A DNA stretch of 32,838 nt. Origin: Verrucomicrobiales bacterium (GTDB lineage: Bacteria > Verrucomicrobiota > Verrucomicrobiia > Verrucomicrobiales > DEV007). The translations under genes were made by a program, and so were the position numbers. Of this stretch, positions 16,037 to 24,537 are shown piece by piece. The notes below the pieces were generated by a model. That model was not told where the DNA came from, made no database searches, and worked only from the letters and a program-made list of their open reading frames with translations. Location: assembly GCA_022361255.1 (NCBI GenBank), contig JAKSBG010000012.1, positions 1 to 32,838 of the forward strand, written 5' to 3'. Every line of letters begins with the position of its first letter. Within the stretch, counting starts at the first letter, position 1.

Positions 16037-18478
16037 TTACTCCGGCTTTTCACGAAGAACCATGAGCCTTTCCCAGCGGGCATCGAAGTCGGCATCGATC
16101 GTGGAGATTTTCTCCGCAATTTTCATTGCCTCTGCGGTCTGGCCGGTTGCGATGGCGAAGAACACAAGCGATTCCCATTCCCCGATAGAAGCTGCAGACG
16201 GCTCCGGAAAGGTCTCGAGAGCCACTTCAAGAAGCCAGTCGAGAGCGAAAGCACCGACCTCCACTTCATTCGGACCGAATCCCAGGTCGACGATAAATAC
16301 GGAAGGGTCAGCCCGGGTAATTTTGGCATCGAGGGGAACTCCTTCGCGACGACGGACGATGCCCTCATAGGAGGCTGCATTCAGGTTCCCGGCGAGATTC
16401 TCAAGAAACAGATCCGCTTTCTCAAAGCCATAAACGAGGTCATCGCGCCATGCCTCTCCTGCCGGGGTTTTCGCTTCATAAGCCTGGATCTTTGCTTTTG
16501 CACCCGAAAAGAGCAGCGTTTCCGAAACATCGGACAACCCGGAGAGCAATTCCGTAATCAAGATCTGCTCTTCCAATTCCACAGGGCTCAAGGTCTCGAG
16601 TGAGGGGCTGAAATTTTCATCGGCAACTTTGGCCTCAGCCTTTGTCATTGCCACCATTGCAGCCCGTTCTTCAGCCTCCGCTTTTTCCTGTGCGATTATA
16701 AACTGAATTTGTTCAATGCGGGAAATACGGTTGGAAATGAGTTTTGGAAAGGCCCCTTTCGTTTTTGCCGAGTCCAGGACGGATTGCAACGCTTCCCTCT
16801 GAGCAATCATCGCACCGGCATTTGTCCGCGAAGGGTTGGGTGCCTCCTGCAGAGCTTCCCAATCAGCAAAAAACCGGGGAATCTCCTGTTGCAAACCACC
16901 GAGCCACTCAAAGCCGGCCGGTGGAGTGCCTCCCGCAAATTTCTCAAGCAACCGGATACCGGATTCAAAATGGCCCGACTGCCAGTTTTTCAGCCCTACG
17001 GCCAGCAATCCCGCCAGGCCAATCGAATCCGCGTTGAAGCTGGCACGTTCTTCAACCACCGGCAGGGGTTGCACCATCAATTCAGATAACTCGAGAAGAA
17101 CCGAGGTCGCAGGGTCGGCACCATCCACCTCATCCTCCCCCGGAGCTACCGCCTGAATACTACCAAATAAATCACGGGCTTCCCTTTCTTTTCCAAGAAA
17201 GAGTTTTGACAGTCCCCCGAAATAGTGGGTCCACATCCTTGTAGTCGGAGCAGGCGAAGTTTCTTTTACAAGTTCTTCAAAGATAGATTCGGCTTTCGAG
17301 AACTTTCCTGCGGCAATGAGGCTCCGACCTTCAAGGAAACGTTCTGTGTTTGAATTATCGCCGGCGCTGATTACCCTTTCGCCGGTTCCGATTCCCAGAT
17401 CCCCGGGCTGCTGAACCGGTTCATCGTTCTTCAACTGGATATAAATTCCCGTAACCACTGCAGTAAGCGCGCTGAAGATGCCCACGACCATGATTGTGAA
17501 GCCTTTGCCGTCTTTGCGACTCCCCCGCTTCCGCCGTATGCCGAACTGTTTTCGTTCGATATCCTCGATCTGATGAAGAATTTCGTCGTAAGACTGGGGA
17601 CGGTCCTGCGCCGAGTAGGCCATCATGGATTCGATCAGCTTCAAGGTCGCCTTCGAAGTATCCGGTGCCTCCGACTTCAGATCCACCTGTTCCTTCTTGA
17701 TGACCTTTAACTCGTCCAATGAGGAAGTATTGGCCTCAAAAGGAGGCTTCCCGGCGAGAGCATGATACAAGGTAGCTCCCAGACTGTAGATATCGCCGAG
17801 AGAAGTATCCATTTCTCCGTCCAGCTTCTCCGGGGGCACATAAAAAGGAGTCGCCCACAAATCTTCCGACTCATCTTCTCCGCCCTGTTGTACTGCGAGG
17901 CCAAAATCTACAAGCTTCGAGGTGCCGTCGGGTGTCACCAGCATGTTACCGGGTTTGATGTCCCGGTGAATCAGATCTTCTTCGTGGGCGGCTTTCAGCC
18001 CCTTGGTTACGTCGTGTGCAATCTGGAGAACTTTGGTTTCATCAAGCGCCCCCTCTTTTGCAATTATCCCCTCAAGGCTCGTCGCGTCGACAAGCTCCAT
18101 CGCGATGAAAAAATACCCTTGATCCTGGCCGACAGTGTATACTTTGACTACATTGGGATGGAGAATAGAAGCAGTGAGCTTTGCCTCGCGCTCAAACATC
18201 GCCGTCAGGGCACTGTCACGGCTCAGACTCTGGTGGAGAATTTTCAGGGCGACCTCCCGCTGAAGATGCATGTCCAGCGCCCGGAAAACCTGGCTCATGC
18301 CTCCGGCTCCAAGTTCGCCCGTGATCTGGTATTTCCCCATGATGGTGCGAACCCGTACACTCGAACCACAGGCCGGACAGACGATCTTAGAGTACGGCGT
18401 AAGCGCCGTGACCTCGATTGACTGTGAGCAATCGGGGCACTGGTTAATAATTGGGGTCTGTGGCGTCGACTCGTCCAT
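16037..18478 (-). CDS. Zinc-ribbon Ser/Thr protein kinase with extracytoplasmic helical region
   Basis: This is a membrane-bound Hanks-type kinase of 813 residues. An N-terminal zinc ribbon (Cys14, Cys17, Cys34, Cys37) is followed by the kinase domain: glycine loop GAGGMSQVF, Lys80 in VALKIL, catalytic HRDIKPGN (Asp174) and DFG (Asp192), so it should be active. One membrane helix lies at about 329-352 (FTIMVVGIFSALTAVVTGIY). The remaining 450 or so residues form an alanine- and glutamate-rich helical, TPR-like region outside the membrane, which may sense or bind a partner. Zinc-ribbon kinases of this layout are common in PVC bacteria. It is transcribed alone, divergent from kdsA, so control of envelope functions is possible but not shown. 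Confidence 0.93.
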   Translation of the reverse strand: MDESTPQTPIINQCPDCSQSIEVTALTPYSKIVCPACGSSVRVRTIMGKYQITGELGAGGMSQVFRALDMHLQREVALKILHQSLSRDSALTAMFEREAKLTASILHPNVVKVYTVGQDQGYFFIAMELVDATSLEGIIAKEGALDETKVLQIAHDVTKGLKAAHEEDLIHRDIKPGNMLVTPDGTSKLVDFGLAVQQGGEDESEDLWATPFYVPPEKLDGEMDTSLGDIYSLGATLYHALAGKPPFEANTSSLDELKVIKKEQVDLKSEAPDTSKATLKLIESMMAYSAQDRPQSYDEILHQIEDIERKQFGIRRKRGSRKDGKGFTIMVVGIFSALTAVVTGIYIQLKNDEPVQQPGDLGIGTGERVISAGDNSNTERFLEGRSLIAAGKFSKAESIFEELVKETSPAPTTRMWTHYFGGLSKLFLGKEREARDLFGSIQAVAPGEDEVDGADPATSVLLELSELMVQPLPVVEERASFNADSIGLAGLLAVGLKNWQSGHFESGIRLLEKFAGGTPPAGFEWLGGLQQEIPRFFADWEALQEAPNPSRTNAGAMIAQREALQSVLDSAKTKGAFPKLISNRISRIEQIQFIIAQEKAEAEERAAMVAMTKAEAKVADENFSPSLETLSPVELEEQILITELLSGLSDVSETLLFSGAKAKIQAYEAKTPAGEAWRDDLVYGFEKADLFLENLAGNLNAASYEGIVRRREGVPLDAKITRADPSVFIVDLGFGPNEVEVGAFALDWLLEVALETFPEPSAASIGEWESLVFFAIATGQTAEAMKIAEKISTIDADFDARWERLMVLREKPE

Positions 18479-18610
18479 TCGATTTCGGGGGAGAATTTCG
18501 TACAGTTCCCCTGATTTCTAAATCGCGTCAGTGTATCGGGAGTCATGAAGAGGTCCAGCCTTTTCCGGCTTGAAATTCTATCAGCCCATCCCGCTTGCCC
18601 GAAACGCTAC

Positions 18611-18624
18611 GGAGGGTTATGATG
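18611..18624 (+). promoter_or_regulatory. Strong ribosome binding site deciding the kdsA start
   Basis: GGAGGG at 18611-18616 is followed by two adjacent ATG codons at 18619 and 18622. The spacing of 5 bases favours the second. A TTG at 18595 opens the frame earlier but has no such site. Confidence 0.7.
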
Positions 18625-19479
18625 TCACTCCCTCACATGCCAAAATCCACCGCACCCACAGTTCCCGTCGGCGACTTCACGCTCGGCGGCGAGCGTCCGC
18701 TTTTCATTCTCGGCCCCTGTGTGATCGAATCTGAGGAATTTCTCCGCGATCTCGCGCCACAAATCAGAAAAATCGCCGATGAAGCGGGCGTCGATATGGT
18801 CTTAAAGGCCAGCTACGACAAGGCCAACCGCAGCGCCGTGAGCTCTTTTCGTGGACCCGGGTGTAAACCGGGCTGCCGGCTTTTATACGAAATCGGGCAG
18901 GAACTCGGCGTTCCCGTGACAACCGACATTCACACCGCTGAAGAAGCCCGAATTGCCGGAGAGTTTATTGATGTCATTCAAATCCCCGCCTTTCTTTGTC
19001 GTCAAACTGATCTTCTCGAAGCCGCCGCCCGGACGGGCCGTGTCGTGAATGTGAAAAAAGGCCAATTTCTCGCTCCCTGGGACGTTTCAAATATATCCGA
19101 CAAGCTCAAAGCCTTCGGATGCAGGAACTACTTTATGACGGAACGCGGAAGCAGCTTTGGCTACAACACACTTGTCGCAGATATGAGGTCGATTCCCTGG
19201 ATGCAGGAAACAGGGGTGCGCGTCGTTTTTGACGCGACACACTCCGTCCAACGTCCCGGCGGAGAGGGCACTTCCAGCGGAGGAGACGGCTACCTTGCTC
19301 CTGTTCTTGCCCGGGCCGCTGTCGCAACCGGTTGCGACGGGGTTTTCATGGAGACTCACCCCAATCCTTCAGAAGCCCTCAGCGACGGGCCCAATCAGGT
19401 TCCGCTCAACAAGCTGGGAGCCGTCCTTTCGCAGTTGAAAGACATCTACCGCCTGATCAGGGCCACTCCCGTTTCATGA
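18622..19479 (+). CDS. kdsA: 3-deoxy-8-phosphooctulonate synthase, metal-dependent class
   Basis: This enzyme condenses phosphoenolpyruvate with arabinose 5-phosphate to give KDO 8-phosphate for LPS. The product has 285 residues, close to the 284 of E. coli. Family motifs are KASYDKANRSAVSSFRGPG, DVIQIPAFLCRQTDLLEAAA, VNVKKGQFLAPWD and the C-terminal SDGPNQVPL. Where E. coli has Asn26, this protein has Cys33 (LGPCVIES); with the His of FDATHSVQ, the Glu of METHPNP and the later Asp, that makes the metal site of class II enzymes such as Aquifex KdsA. It heads the kdsA-lptC-lptA-lptB run and overlaps the next start by 4 bases. Confidence 0.96.
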   Translation: MSLPHMPKSTAPTVPVGDFTLGGERPLFILGPCVIESEEFLRDLAPQIRKIADEAGVDMVLKASYDKANRSAVSSFRGPGCKPGCRLLYEIGQELGVPVTTDIHTAEEARIAGEFIDVIQIPAFLCRQTDLLEAAARTGRVVNVKKGQFLAPWDVSNISDKLKAFGCRNYFMTERGSSFGYNTLVADMRSIPWMQETGVRVVFDATHSVQRPGGEGTSSGGDGYLAPVLARAAVATGCDGVFMETHPNPSEALSDGPNQVPLNKLGAVLSQLKDIYRLIRATPVS

Positions 19480-20066
19480 TTTCAATTTCCGTACGTGCCT
19501 CGTTTTTTGCTCTCATAATCGCCACAGCAGCGATGACACAGGGGAGTCTGCCAGCGCAGGAAAAAGACAAGACGACGAAATCCGCTGTGGCAGACGAAGC
19601 TACTGAAAAGCGGCGGAAAGAACGGAAAAAGTCCCGTAAATCCATGACCGGAGCGCTTCCCAAAGACATAACTTCCGCGTTTCCAATCGGAAGAGAATTT
19701 CTAAACGTTTCGATCCCATCCTACGAAAAAGAAGTTCTCAAGTCCGTGATGAAAGCCGACTCAATCACCCGGGTCGACGAACGCTTTCTCGACCTCATCA
19801 ACCTGATCATTTCGGTTTATAATTCCGAAGGCGAAGCCGAAACCACAATCCACATGGATGAAGCAGCCTACGATTTAACCACTCAGACACTAAAGAGCAA
19901 AACACCGGCAAAAATACAACAACCACAATTTACGATGTCCGGCAACAGCCTGTCCTTTGATACCAAAACCCGTTTCAGCCGTCTCGAAGGCAACGTTAAA
20001 GTCGTAATCCCCGACGTCGGCAAAGCATTCCCCTTTCCGGGAAGTTCATTCGGGGGCGAAAATTAG
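19476..20066 (+). CDS. LptC-like periplasmic LPS-export protein
   Basis: This is a protein of 196 residues with an N-terminal hydrophobic segment (SVRASFFALIIATAAM) that is a membrane anchor or signal peptide. A very basic stretch (EKRRKERKKSRKS) follows, then a beta-rich domain ending QFTMSGNSLSFDTKTRFSRLEGNVKVVI, which resembles the LptC/OstA jellyroll. The ATG overlaps the kdsA stop (ATGA) and sets the start; the open frame extends further upstream inside kdsA. Position between kdsA and lptA supports LptC, the single-pass protein handing LPS from the ABC transporter to LptA. Sequence similarity alone is modest, and it is less certain than its neighbours. Confidence 0.65.
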   Translation: MISISVRASFFALIIATAAMTQGSLPAQEKDKTTKSAVADEATEKRRKERKKSRKSMTGALPKDITSAFPIGREFLNVSIPSYEKEVLKSVMKADSITRVDERFLDLINLIISVYNSEGEAETTIHMDEAAYDLTTQTLKSKTPAKIQQPQFTMSGNSLSFDTKTRFSRLEGNVKVVIPDVGKAFPFPGSSFGGEN

Positions 20067-20099
20067 CCCCTTCCTCCCCTCTCCCCAACACAGCCCATC

Positions 20100-21242
20100 A
20101 TGAAAAAATCGATTCTGATTTCCGCTTTGCTTTTCGGAGGCATCTCCGGACCACTCTCCGGCCAGGACAACACAGCCGAAGAGTTGGAGAAAAAGGCGCG
20201 TAACGTGATCAACAACCCCGAGATGCAGAACCTGTTTCGCCGCGCGAAAAAGGATCCCGAAGCAGCAGCAGAAAGCGTCAAGGAGAACCACGGCGACCTG
20301 ATCGGGGAAGCCCAACGAATTTTTCAGGAGAAGAAATCCGAGGTCGACATGTCCGGAATCGACACACCGGAGAATCGCAAAAAAATCGAAGTTCTAAAAG
20401 GCGCAGCCATGTCGAAACTCGGGGAAGCGACCGGCGTAACTGACAGCGAAACCAAACCTCCTGCAACCCGCTCAGCAGCCGGAGCAACGCGCTTCGTCAC
20501 CCCGATAGCAATGCCGGTCGGGGAAACACCCACCCCGATTGCAGAGGGCTCGGCACCAGACAAAATCGCTCAGGAAGAATCCGTTGAACCGATCGCCGGA
20601 GCATCGCCGACCCCGTTATCCATTCCTGACTCGCCCCTTCTCGCAAGCGCAGACGTTCCCGCCCCTCAGCCATTGACCCCCCGCTACAATACCAGGGCGG
20701 GCGGAGGCTATCAGGGTGCCGACAAAGATCACATGGAAATCAAATCACGGGAGTCGACGATGGATGATGCAAAAGGCCTCCTCACTTTCCGCGGGAATGT
20801 CGTCGTCGATCACCCCGAATTTGAGATGAAATGCGAAACACTCGAGATCTATCTCACCAAAGGTGCGGCCTCCGGGGGCGCCAACAGTTCAGAAGAAACT
20901 TTTAAGCGCGCGATAGCTTCCGGCGGACTCGTGGAAATTCGAAAGAGGGCGCCAAACGGGAAGACCCAGATTGCGATGGCGAGACGAGCGGACTACAATG
21001 CCGTTTCCAAAGACATCATACTCTCCGGTGGCCCGCCCTACATTCAGGACGGTGACAGCTTCATCGAAACCAGTTCCGCAGATGCCAAAATCATCATGCG
21101 GGGTTCCGGAAAATTCGAAATCACCGGTTCAGATGCCGGCCCCCAGGGACGCCAACGAATCGTTATCCCAATCAAAGGCGGGGACAAAACCAAAGGCATC
21201 GGCATTGAGGGGCTTGGCGGAGGCATTGACCGACTGCGTTGA
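20100..21242 (+). CDS. lptA: LptA/OstA-family periplasmic LPS transport protein, extended N-terminus
   Basis: This is a secreted protein of 380 residues, about twice the length of E. coli LptA. A signal peptide (MKKSILISALLFGGISGPLSG) precedes an acidic helical region with the EKKARNVINNPEMQNLFRRA motif, then a proline-rich linker. The OstA beta-jellyroll occupies roughly 215-350, recognisable by LLTFRGNVVVDHPEFEMKCETLEIYL and ARRADYNAVSKDIILSGGPPYIQ. LptA polymerises across the periplasm to carry LPS. The extra N-terminal domain is unexplained and may bind envelope partners. The gene lies 33 bases after the lptC-like gene and before lptB. Confidence 0.85.
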   Translation: MKKSILISALLFGGISGPLSGQDNTAEELEKKARNVINNPEMQNLFRRAKKDPEAAAESVKENHGDLIGEAQRIFQEKKSEVDMSGIDTPENRKKIEVLKGAAMSKLGEATGVTDSETKPPATRSAAGATRFVTPIAMPVGETPTPIAEGSAPDKIAQEESVEPIAGASPTPLSIPDSPLLASADVPAPQPLTPRYNTRAGGGYQGADKDHMEIKSRESTMDDAKGLLTFRGNVVVDHPEFEMKCETLEIYLTKGAASGGANSSEETFKRAIASGGLVEIRKRAPNGKTQIAMARRADYNAVSKDIILSGGPPYIQDGDSFIETSSADAKIIMRGSGKFEITGSDAGPQGRQRIVIPIKGGDKTKGIGIEGLGGGIDRLR

Positions 21243-21269
21243 TTCCCTTACCTTCCCGGAGGATTGAGT

Positions 21270-21297
21270 AGTGACTTCCCGAACGGGAAACGTCACT
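21270..21297 (+). promoter_or_regulatory. Strong hairpin just upstream of the lptB start
   Basis: AGTGAC (21270-21275) pairs with GTCACT (21292-21297), and TTCCCG with CGGGAA inside it, with a 2-base bulge at 21290-21291. It lies between lptA and the likely lptB ATG codons (21303, 21312) and could set the lptA/lptB protein ratio by processing or by hindering initiation. Confidence 0.5.
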
Positions 21298-21311
21298 CCG
21301 GAATGCATAGC

Positions 21312-22871
21312 ATGAGCTACACTGACGATCGCGACGAAATCGCCGAAATGTTCGGCATCGAGCCGAAAGAAAAAAAACGGCAGAAAACCCGGCAGAAAGC
21401 AAGGGGCGGCTACTCCGAAGAAACATCGGAACAGCCGTCGGCATCTGAAACGAAGCAATCCCAGCCCCGGCAACAAACTCCACTTCCGCCGAAACGCACT
21501 TCGCCGGAGATTCAACAAGGAAGAAGTCAGCCGGCACCTCAATCCCTTCCTCAGCAAACCGCTCCAAGCAGATCTAAACCAATTCCGACTCCCCGGCAAG
21601 ACACTGCGACACCGGAGGAGAAACCGGCACCACCAACTCAGCAGAAGCCGGTCACCCCGAAAAAGCCTGTAAAACTTACTCCCCCCTCCCATGTAGAGCC
21701 GCATCCTCTCGATGCCCCGAAAACTCCAGCACCCGCAAGCACTCAACAACCGGAAATTAAGGATGAAGAACTGAACATATACGGCGATTCAGAATTGCCT
21801 GATTTCACAGAGAGCGACTTCATCTCCTTCGACGAAGATCCGCCTCGTAAGAAAAAGACTTCTCTATCTTCGAAGACCAAACGGCCAACGCAGAAGAACG
21901 CCCCCCAAAAACAGTTACCGCAAACGTCCTCTCCTCCAGGCGAAGAGCCCTCTCACCCGCCTGCTGCTTCGCCGGAGCCCCCGCAAAAAACCGTAACCCC
22001 GCCCGCCCTCCCGGAAACGGCCCTCCCGGCGCCCGACACGAATTCCGCAGCGGCTTTCACAGCCGCATCCTTAACCGGGGACAGGCAATCTTCCGCCACT
22101 GTCACATCTGAACCCGCCCCGCAAAAGAGCCCTCCTCCCGCCGAAGGAAACATGCTCATGCAGACGCATGGCATCGTGAAAATCTACGATGGACGCACCG
22201 TCGTGAAAGGGGTCGACATCAATGTTCGTCCCGGAGAAATTGTCGGTCTGCTGGGACCCAACGGAGCGGGCAAGACGACAAGCTTTTACATGATCGTCGG
22301 CCTCGTCCCCCCGAACGACGGTCAGGTCCTCTTCAACGGGAACGATGTTACGCACATGCCGATGTACAAACGCGCCCGCCTCGGAATGGGATACCTTCCC
22401 CAGGAGGAATCGATTTTCCGCAAACTCACCGTCGAGGAGAACATCATGGCCGTGATGGAGACACTCAAGATTCCGAAGAAAGAGAAAATCGAACGCTGCA
22501 ACGAGCTGCTCGAACGTTTCTCGATCACCCACATTCGCAACAATGTCGCATTGACCTGCTCCGGTGGGGAAAAACGACGACTCACCATCGCAAGATCGCT
22601 TGTTACCGAGCCAAGCCTTATTATGCTCGATGAGCCCTTCTCCGGCGTTGACCCGATTGCGGTGAATGAGATCCAGTCCATCGTGTCCGACCTGCGGGAC
22701 TCCGGTCTTGCCATTCTCATCACCGACCACAACGCCCGCCAGACCCTCGAACTCGTCGACCGCGCCTACCTTATCTACGAAGGAAGCGTCCTCCGCGAAG
22801 GCTCCCGCGACTTCCTCATCAACGATCCGGTAAGTCGCGAGCTCTACCTCGGTGACCGCTTCACGATGTAG
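21312..22871 (+). CDS. lptB: LPS export ABC ATPase LptB with long disordered N-terminal extension
   Basis: This is the ATPase of the LptBFG extractor. The C-terminal 237 residues are a normal LptB: LLGPNGAGKTTSFYMIVGL (Walker A), Q-loop YLPQEESIFRKLTVEENI, signature CSGGEKRR, Walker B LIMLDEPFSGVDPIA and switch His in ITDHN. In front lie about 280 residues rich in Pro, Gln, Lys and Thr, apparently disordered, with one acidic patch (DEELNIYGDSELPDF, near 151-165) and a short conserved-looking head DDRDEIAEMFGIEP. ATG 21312 is preferred for its GGA about 9 bases upstream; ATG 21303 and TTG 21264 also fit. An internal start at 22158 could also yield standard-length LptB. Confidence 0.93.
   Translation: MSYTDDRDEIAEMFGIEPKEKKRQKTRQKARGGYSEETSEQPSASETKQSQPRQQTPLPPKRTSPEIQQGRSQPAPQSLPQQTAPSRSKPIPTPRQDTATPEEKPAPPTQQKPVTPKKPVKLTPPSHVEPHPLDAPKTPAPASTQQPEIKDEELNIYGDSELPDFTESDFISFDEDPPRKKKTSLSSKTKRPTQKNAPQKQLPQTSSPPGEEPSHPPAASPEPPQKTVTPPALPETALPAPDTNSAAAFTAASLTGDRQSSATVTSEPAPQKSPPPAEGNMLMQTHGIVKIYDGRTVVKGVDINVRPGEIVGLLGPNGAGKTTSFYMIVGLVPPNDGQVLFNGNDVTHMPMYKRARLGMGYLPQEESIFRKLTVEENIMAVMETLKIPKKEKIERCNELLERFSITHIRNNVALTCSGGEKRRLTIARSLVTEPSLIMLDEPFSGVDPIAVNEIQSIVSDLRDSGLAILITDHNARQTLELVDRAYLIYEGSVLREGSRDFLINDPVSRELYLGDRFTM
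22144..22160 (+). promoter_or_regulatory. Internal ribosome site and start within lptB
   Basis: AAGGA at 22144-22148 is followed 9 bases later by an in-frame ATG at 22158 (another at 22152), exactly where the ABC domain begins. Initiation here would give a 237-residue product, the usual LptB size. Confidence 0.5.
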
Positions 22872-22888
22872 GCACGAAAATTGCGGGC

Positions 22889-22918
22889 TTGCCACTCCCA
22901 TACGAAGCAATTTATACT
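22889..22918 (+). promoter_or_regulatory. Sigma70-like promoter for hpf
   Basis: TTGCCA at 22889-22894 and TATACT at 22913-22918 are separated by 18 bases, in the gap between lptB and hpf. This would let hpf be expressed apart from the lpt genes, as expected for a stationary-phase factor. Confidence 0.6.
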
Positions 22919-22960
22919 AACAACAACAAAGGAAACCGCACCTAACAAATAACAAACACC

Positions 22961-23554
22961 ATGCAAGTTAAGAACGTCAATCTGCCCATCGTAGTAACCG
23001 GCCGCCACGTATCCGTCACCGACGCAATGCGGGAACACGCTGAGAAAAAAGTGGCCGGATTGCATCTTGATTACCCCAAGATCATTGAAGCCAAGGTAAT
23101 CCTGAACGTCGAGAACGACCGTCATATCGCGGAAATCATCCTTTTCTGTGCCAATCACATCGTGATCGAAGCCGACACCATGACGAGCGATATGTATGCC
23201 TCGATCGACGAGACTATTTCGAAAATCGCCCGTCGCATGCGCAAGCACAAGACACGCATGCTCAAATCACACCGGCCGAAGAAGCACAAAGACATTCGTC
23301 ACCTGCCCTACTCTATCTTTCCCGGCGATATTCCGGAAATCCCGGAAGAAACCGAGGAAGATCTCGAACCGGTCATCGTCCATCAGGAGAAATACAAGGT
23401 GAAGCATCTCTACCGTGACGAAGCGATTATGGACATGGAGATGAATGAAAAACCCTTCATCCTCTACCACGACGCCAAGAACGACTGTCTCGCCATTCTC
23501 TACCGTCGCGACGACGGCGACTACGCGATGGTCGCGCCTGTTCAGGATGCCTGA
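22961..23554 (+). CDS. hpf: Long-form ribosome hibernation promoting factor
   Basis: This is a ribosome-associated protein of 197 residues. The N-terminal HPF/RaiA domain is clear (VVTGRHVSVTDAMREHAEKKVAGL, then ILNVENDRHIAEIIL and ISKIARRMRKHKTRMLKSHRP). An acidic linker (IPEIPEETEEDLEPVI) leads to the C-terminal domain (YKVKHLYRDEAIMDMEMNEKPFILYHDAKNDCLAILYRRDDGDYAMVAP) found in long forms that dimerise 70S ribosomes into 100S particles. In proteobacteria hpf follows lptB and rpoN; here it follows lptB directly. It has its own promoter-like sequence, and a strong hairpin lies beyond its stop. Confidence 0.95.
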   Translation: MQVKNVNLPIVVTGRHVSVTDAMREHAEKKVAGLHLDYPKIIEAKVILNVENDRHIAEIILFCANHIVIEADTMTSDMYASIDETISKIARRMRKHKTRMLKSHRPKKHKDIRHLPYSIFPGDIPEIPEETEEDLEPVIVHQEKYKVKHLYRDEAIMDMEMNEKPFILYHDAKNDCLAILYRRDDGDYAMVAPVQDA

Positions 23555-23574
23555 CCCTGTTTCGTCACTGGCTC

Positions 23575-23605
23575 AACCCTGTTAGGTCACCGGCCTGACA
23601 GGGTT
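23575..23605 (+). terminator. 12-bp hairpin after hpf; repeat copy 2
   Basis: AACCCTGTTAGG (23575-23586) pairs with CCTGACAGGGTT (23594-23605) through one wobble over a 7-base loop. It begins 20 bases after the hpf stop and lacks a T tract. An extra ACCCTGTT half-site precedes it at about 23554-23561. The same core occurs at 13640-13670. Confidence 0.55.
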
Positions 23606-23647
23606 ACCTGTTCCCCGGTAGAGCGATTTTCAGATCGCGGCACAGCA

Positions 23648-24532
23648 ATGCAACTCCCCCGCCCTGTCACAGAAGGATCGCGGATCGGTGTCATTGCACC
23701 GGCAGGGCCGTTCGACCATGAGGCGTTCAAACGAGGGATCGCCTGGCTCGAAGAGCGATACGAGGTCAGTCACGATCCTGACATCTACACCAGCGAAGGT
23801 TATTTCGCCGGCAGCGACACGCGACGCAGTGATGAAATCATCCGGGCTGTCATCGATCCTGACATTGACGCAATCGTCTGCGCTCGCGGCGGCTACGGTT
23901 GCACCAGGATTCTCCCCGGAATCAGCATTGAATCCCTTCGCGATGCAAACAAGCTCATCATTGGCTTCAGTGATGTGACAGCTTTCCACGCTCTTTGGAA
24001 CAGTGCCGGGGTCCGCTCCGTTCACGCCCCGATGGTGGCTGCGTTAGGCTCAGCTCCGGATCCAATTCGGGAAAAATGGATAAGCGCCGTTGAGCAGCCG
24101 GAATCCGGAAGAAACTGGGATCTTACCCGCATCGACAACAACTGCAAATCGACAGCCCGGGGCGAATTCATCGGCGGCAACCTCGCCGTCCTCGGAGCAC
24201 TGAACGGAACCCCTTATGCTCCCGACCTAAACGGGAAAATCCTTTTCATCGAAGATGTCGGGGAACGTCCCTACCGCGTGGACCGCATGCTGACTACCCT
24301 CTCTCAGTCCGGTTGGTTTGACCGCATCTCCGGACTCGTTATTGGAGCGTTCACTGAGGGCGCTCCCGGAAAGGACGGTATCTCCATCGAAGACGTTTTT
24401 GCATCCCGGTTCGCAGCCGCAAATTTCCCGGTCGTAACTGGATTACGTGCCGGCCATATCACCGATAACGAGCCGCTTCCCTTCGGAGGCACAGCCGAAA
24501 TTGCAGGCGGGACTCTGACACTGGGCGGGTGA
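23648..24532 (+). CDS. LD-carboxypeptidase, peptidase family S66
   Basis: This cytoplasmic serine peptidase of 294 residues removes the terminal D-Ala from murein tetrapeptides during peptidoglycan recycling (LdcA), or cleaves related microcin-like substrates. The N-terminal half carries GVIAPAGPFD, the ICARGGYGCTRILP motif and nucleophile Ser108 in GFSDVTAFHAL. The C-terminal half has the catalytic Glu in LFIEDVGERPYRVDRML and His in GHITDNEPLPFGG. No signal peptide is present, consistent with LdcA. It follows hpf after a hairpin and may have its own promoter; it converges with the SHD1-like gene, with only five bases between the stops. Confidence 0.92.
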   Translation: MQLPRPVTEGSRIGVIAPAGPFDHEAFKRGIAWLEERYEVSHDPDIYTSEGYFAGSDTRRSDEIIRAVIDPDIDAIVCARGGYGCTRILPGISIESLRDANKLIIGFSDVTAFHALWNSAGVRSVHAPMVAALGSAPDPIREKWISAVEQPESGRNWDLTRIDNNCKSTARGEFIGGNLAVLGALNGTPYAPDLNGKILFIEDVGERPYRVDRMLTTLSQSGWFDRISGLVIGAFTEGAPGKDGISIEDVFASRFAAANFPVVTGLRAGHITDNEPLPFGGTAEIAGGTLTLGG

Positions 24533-24537
24533 CAGAT

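Noticed and set aside
18595-18621. TTG start for kdsA eight codons upstream
   Set aside because: A strong GGAGGG site lies between it and the ATG pair, and the extra residues are not part of the KdsA family.
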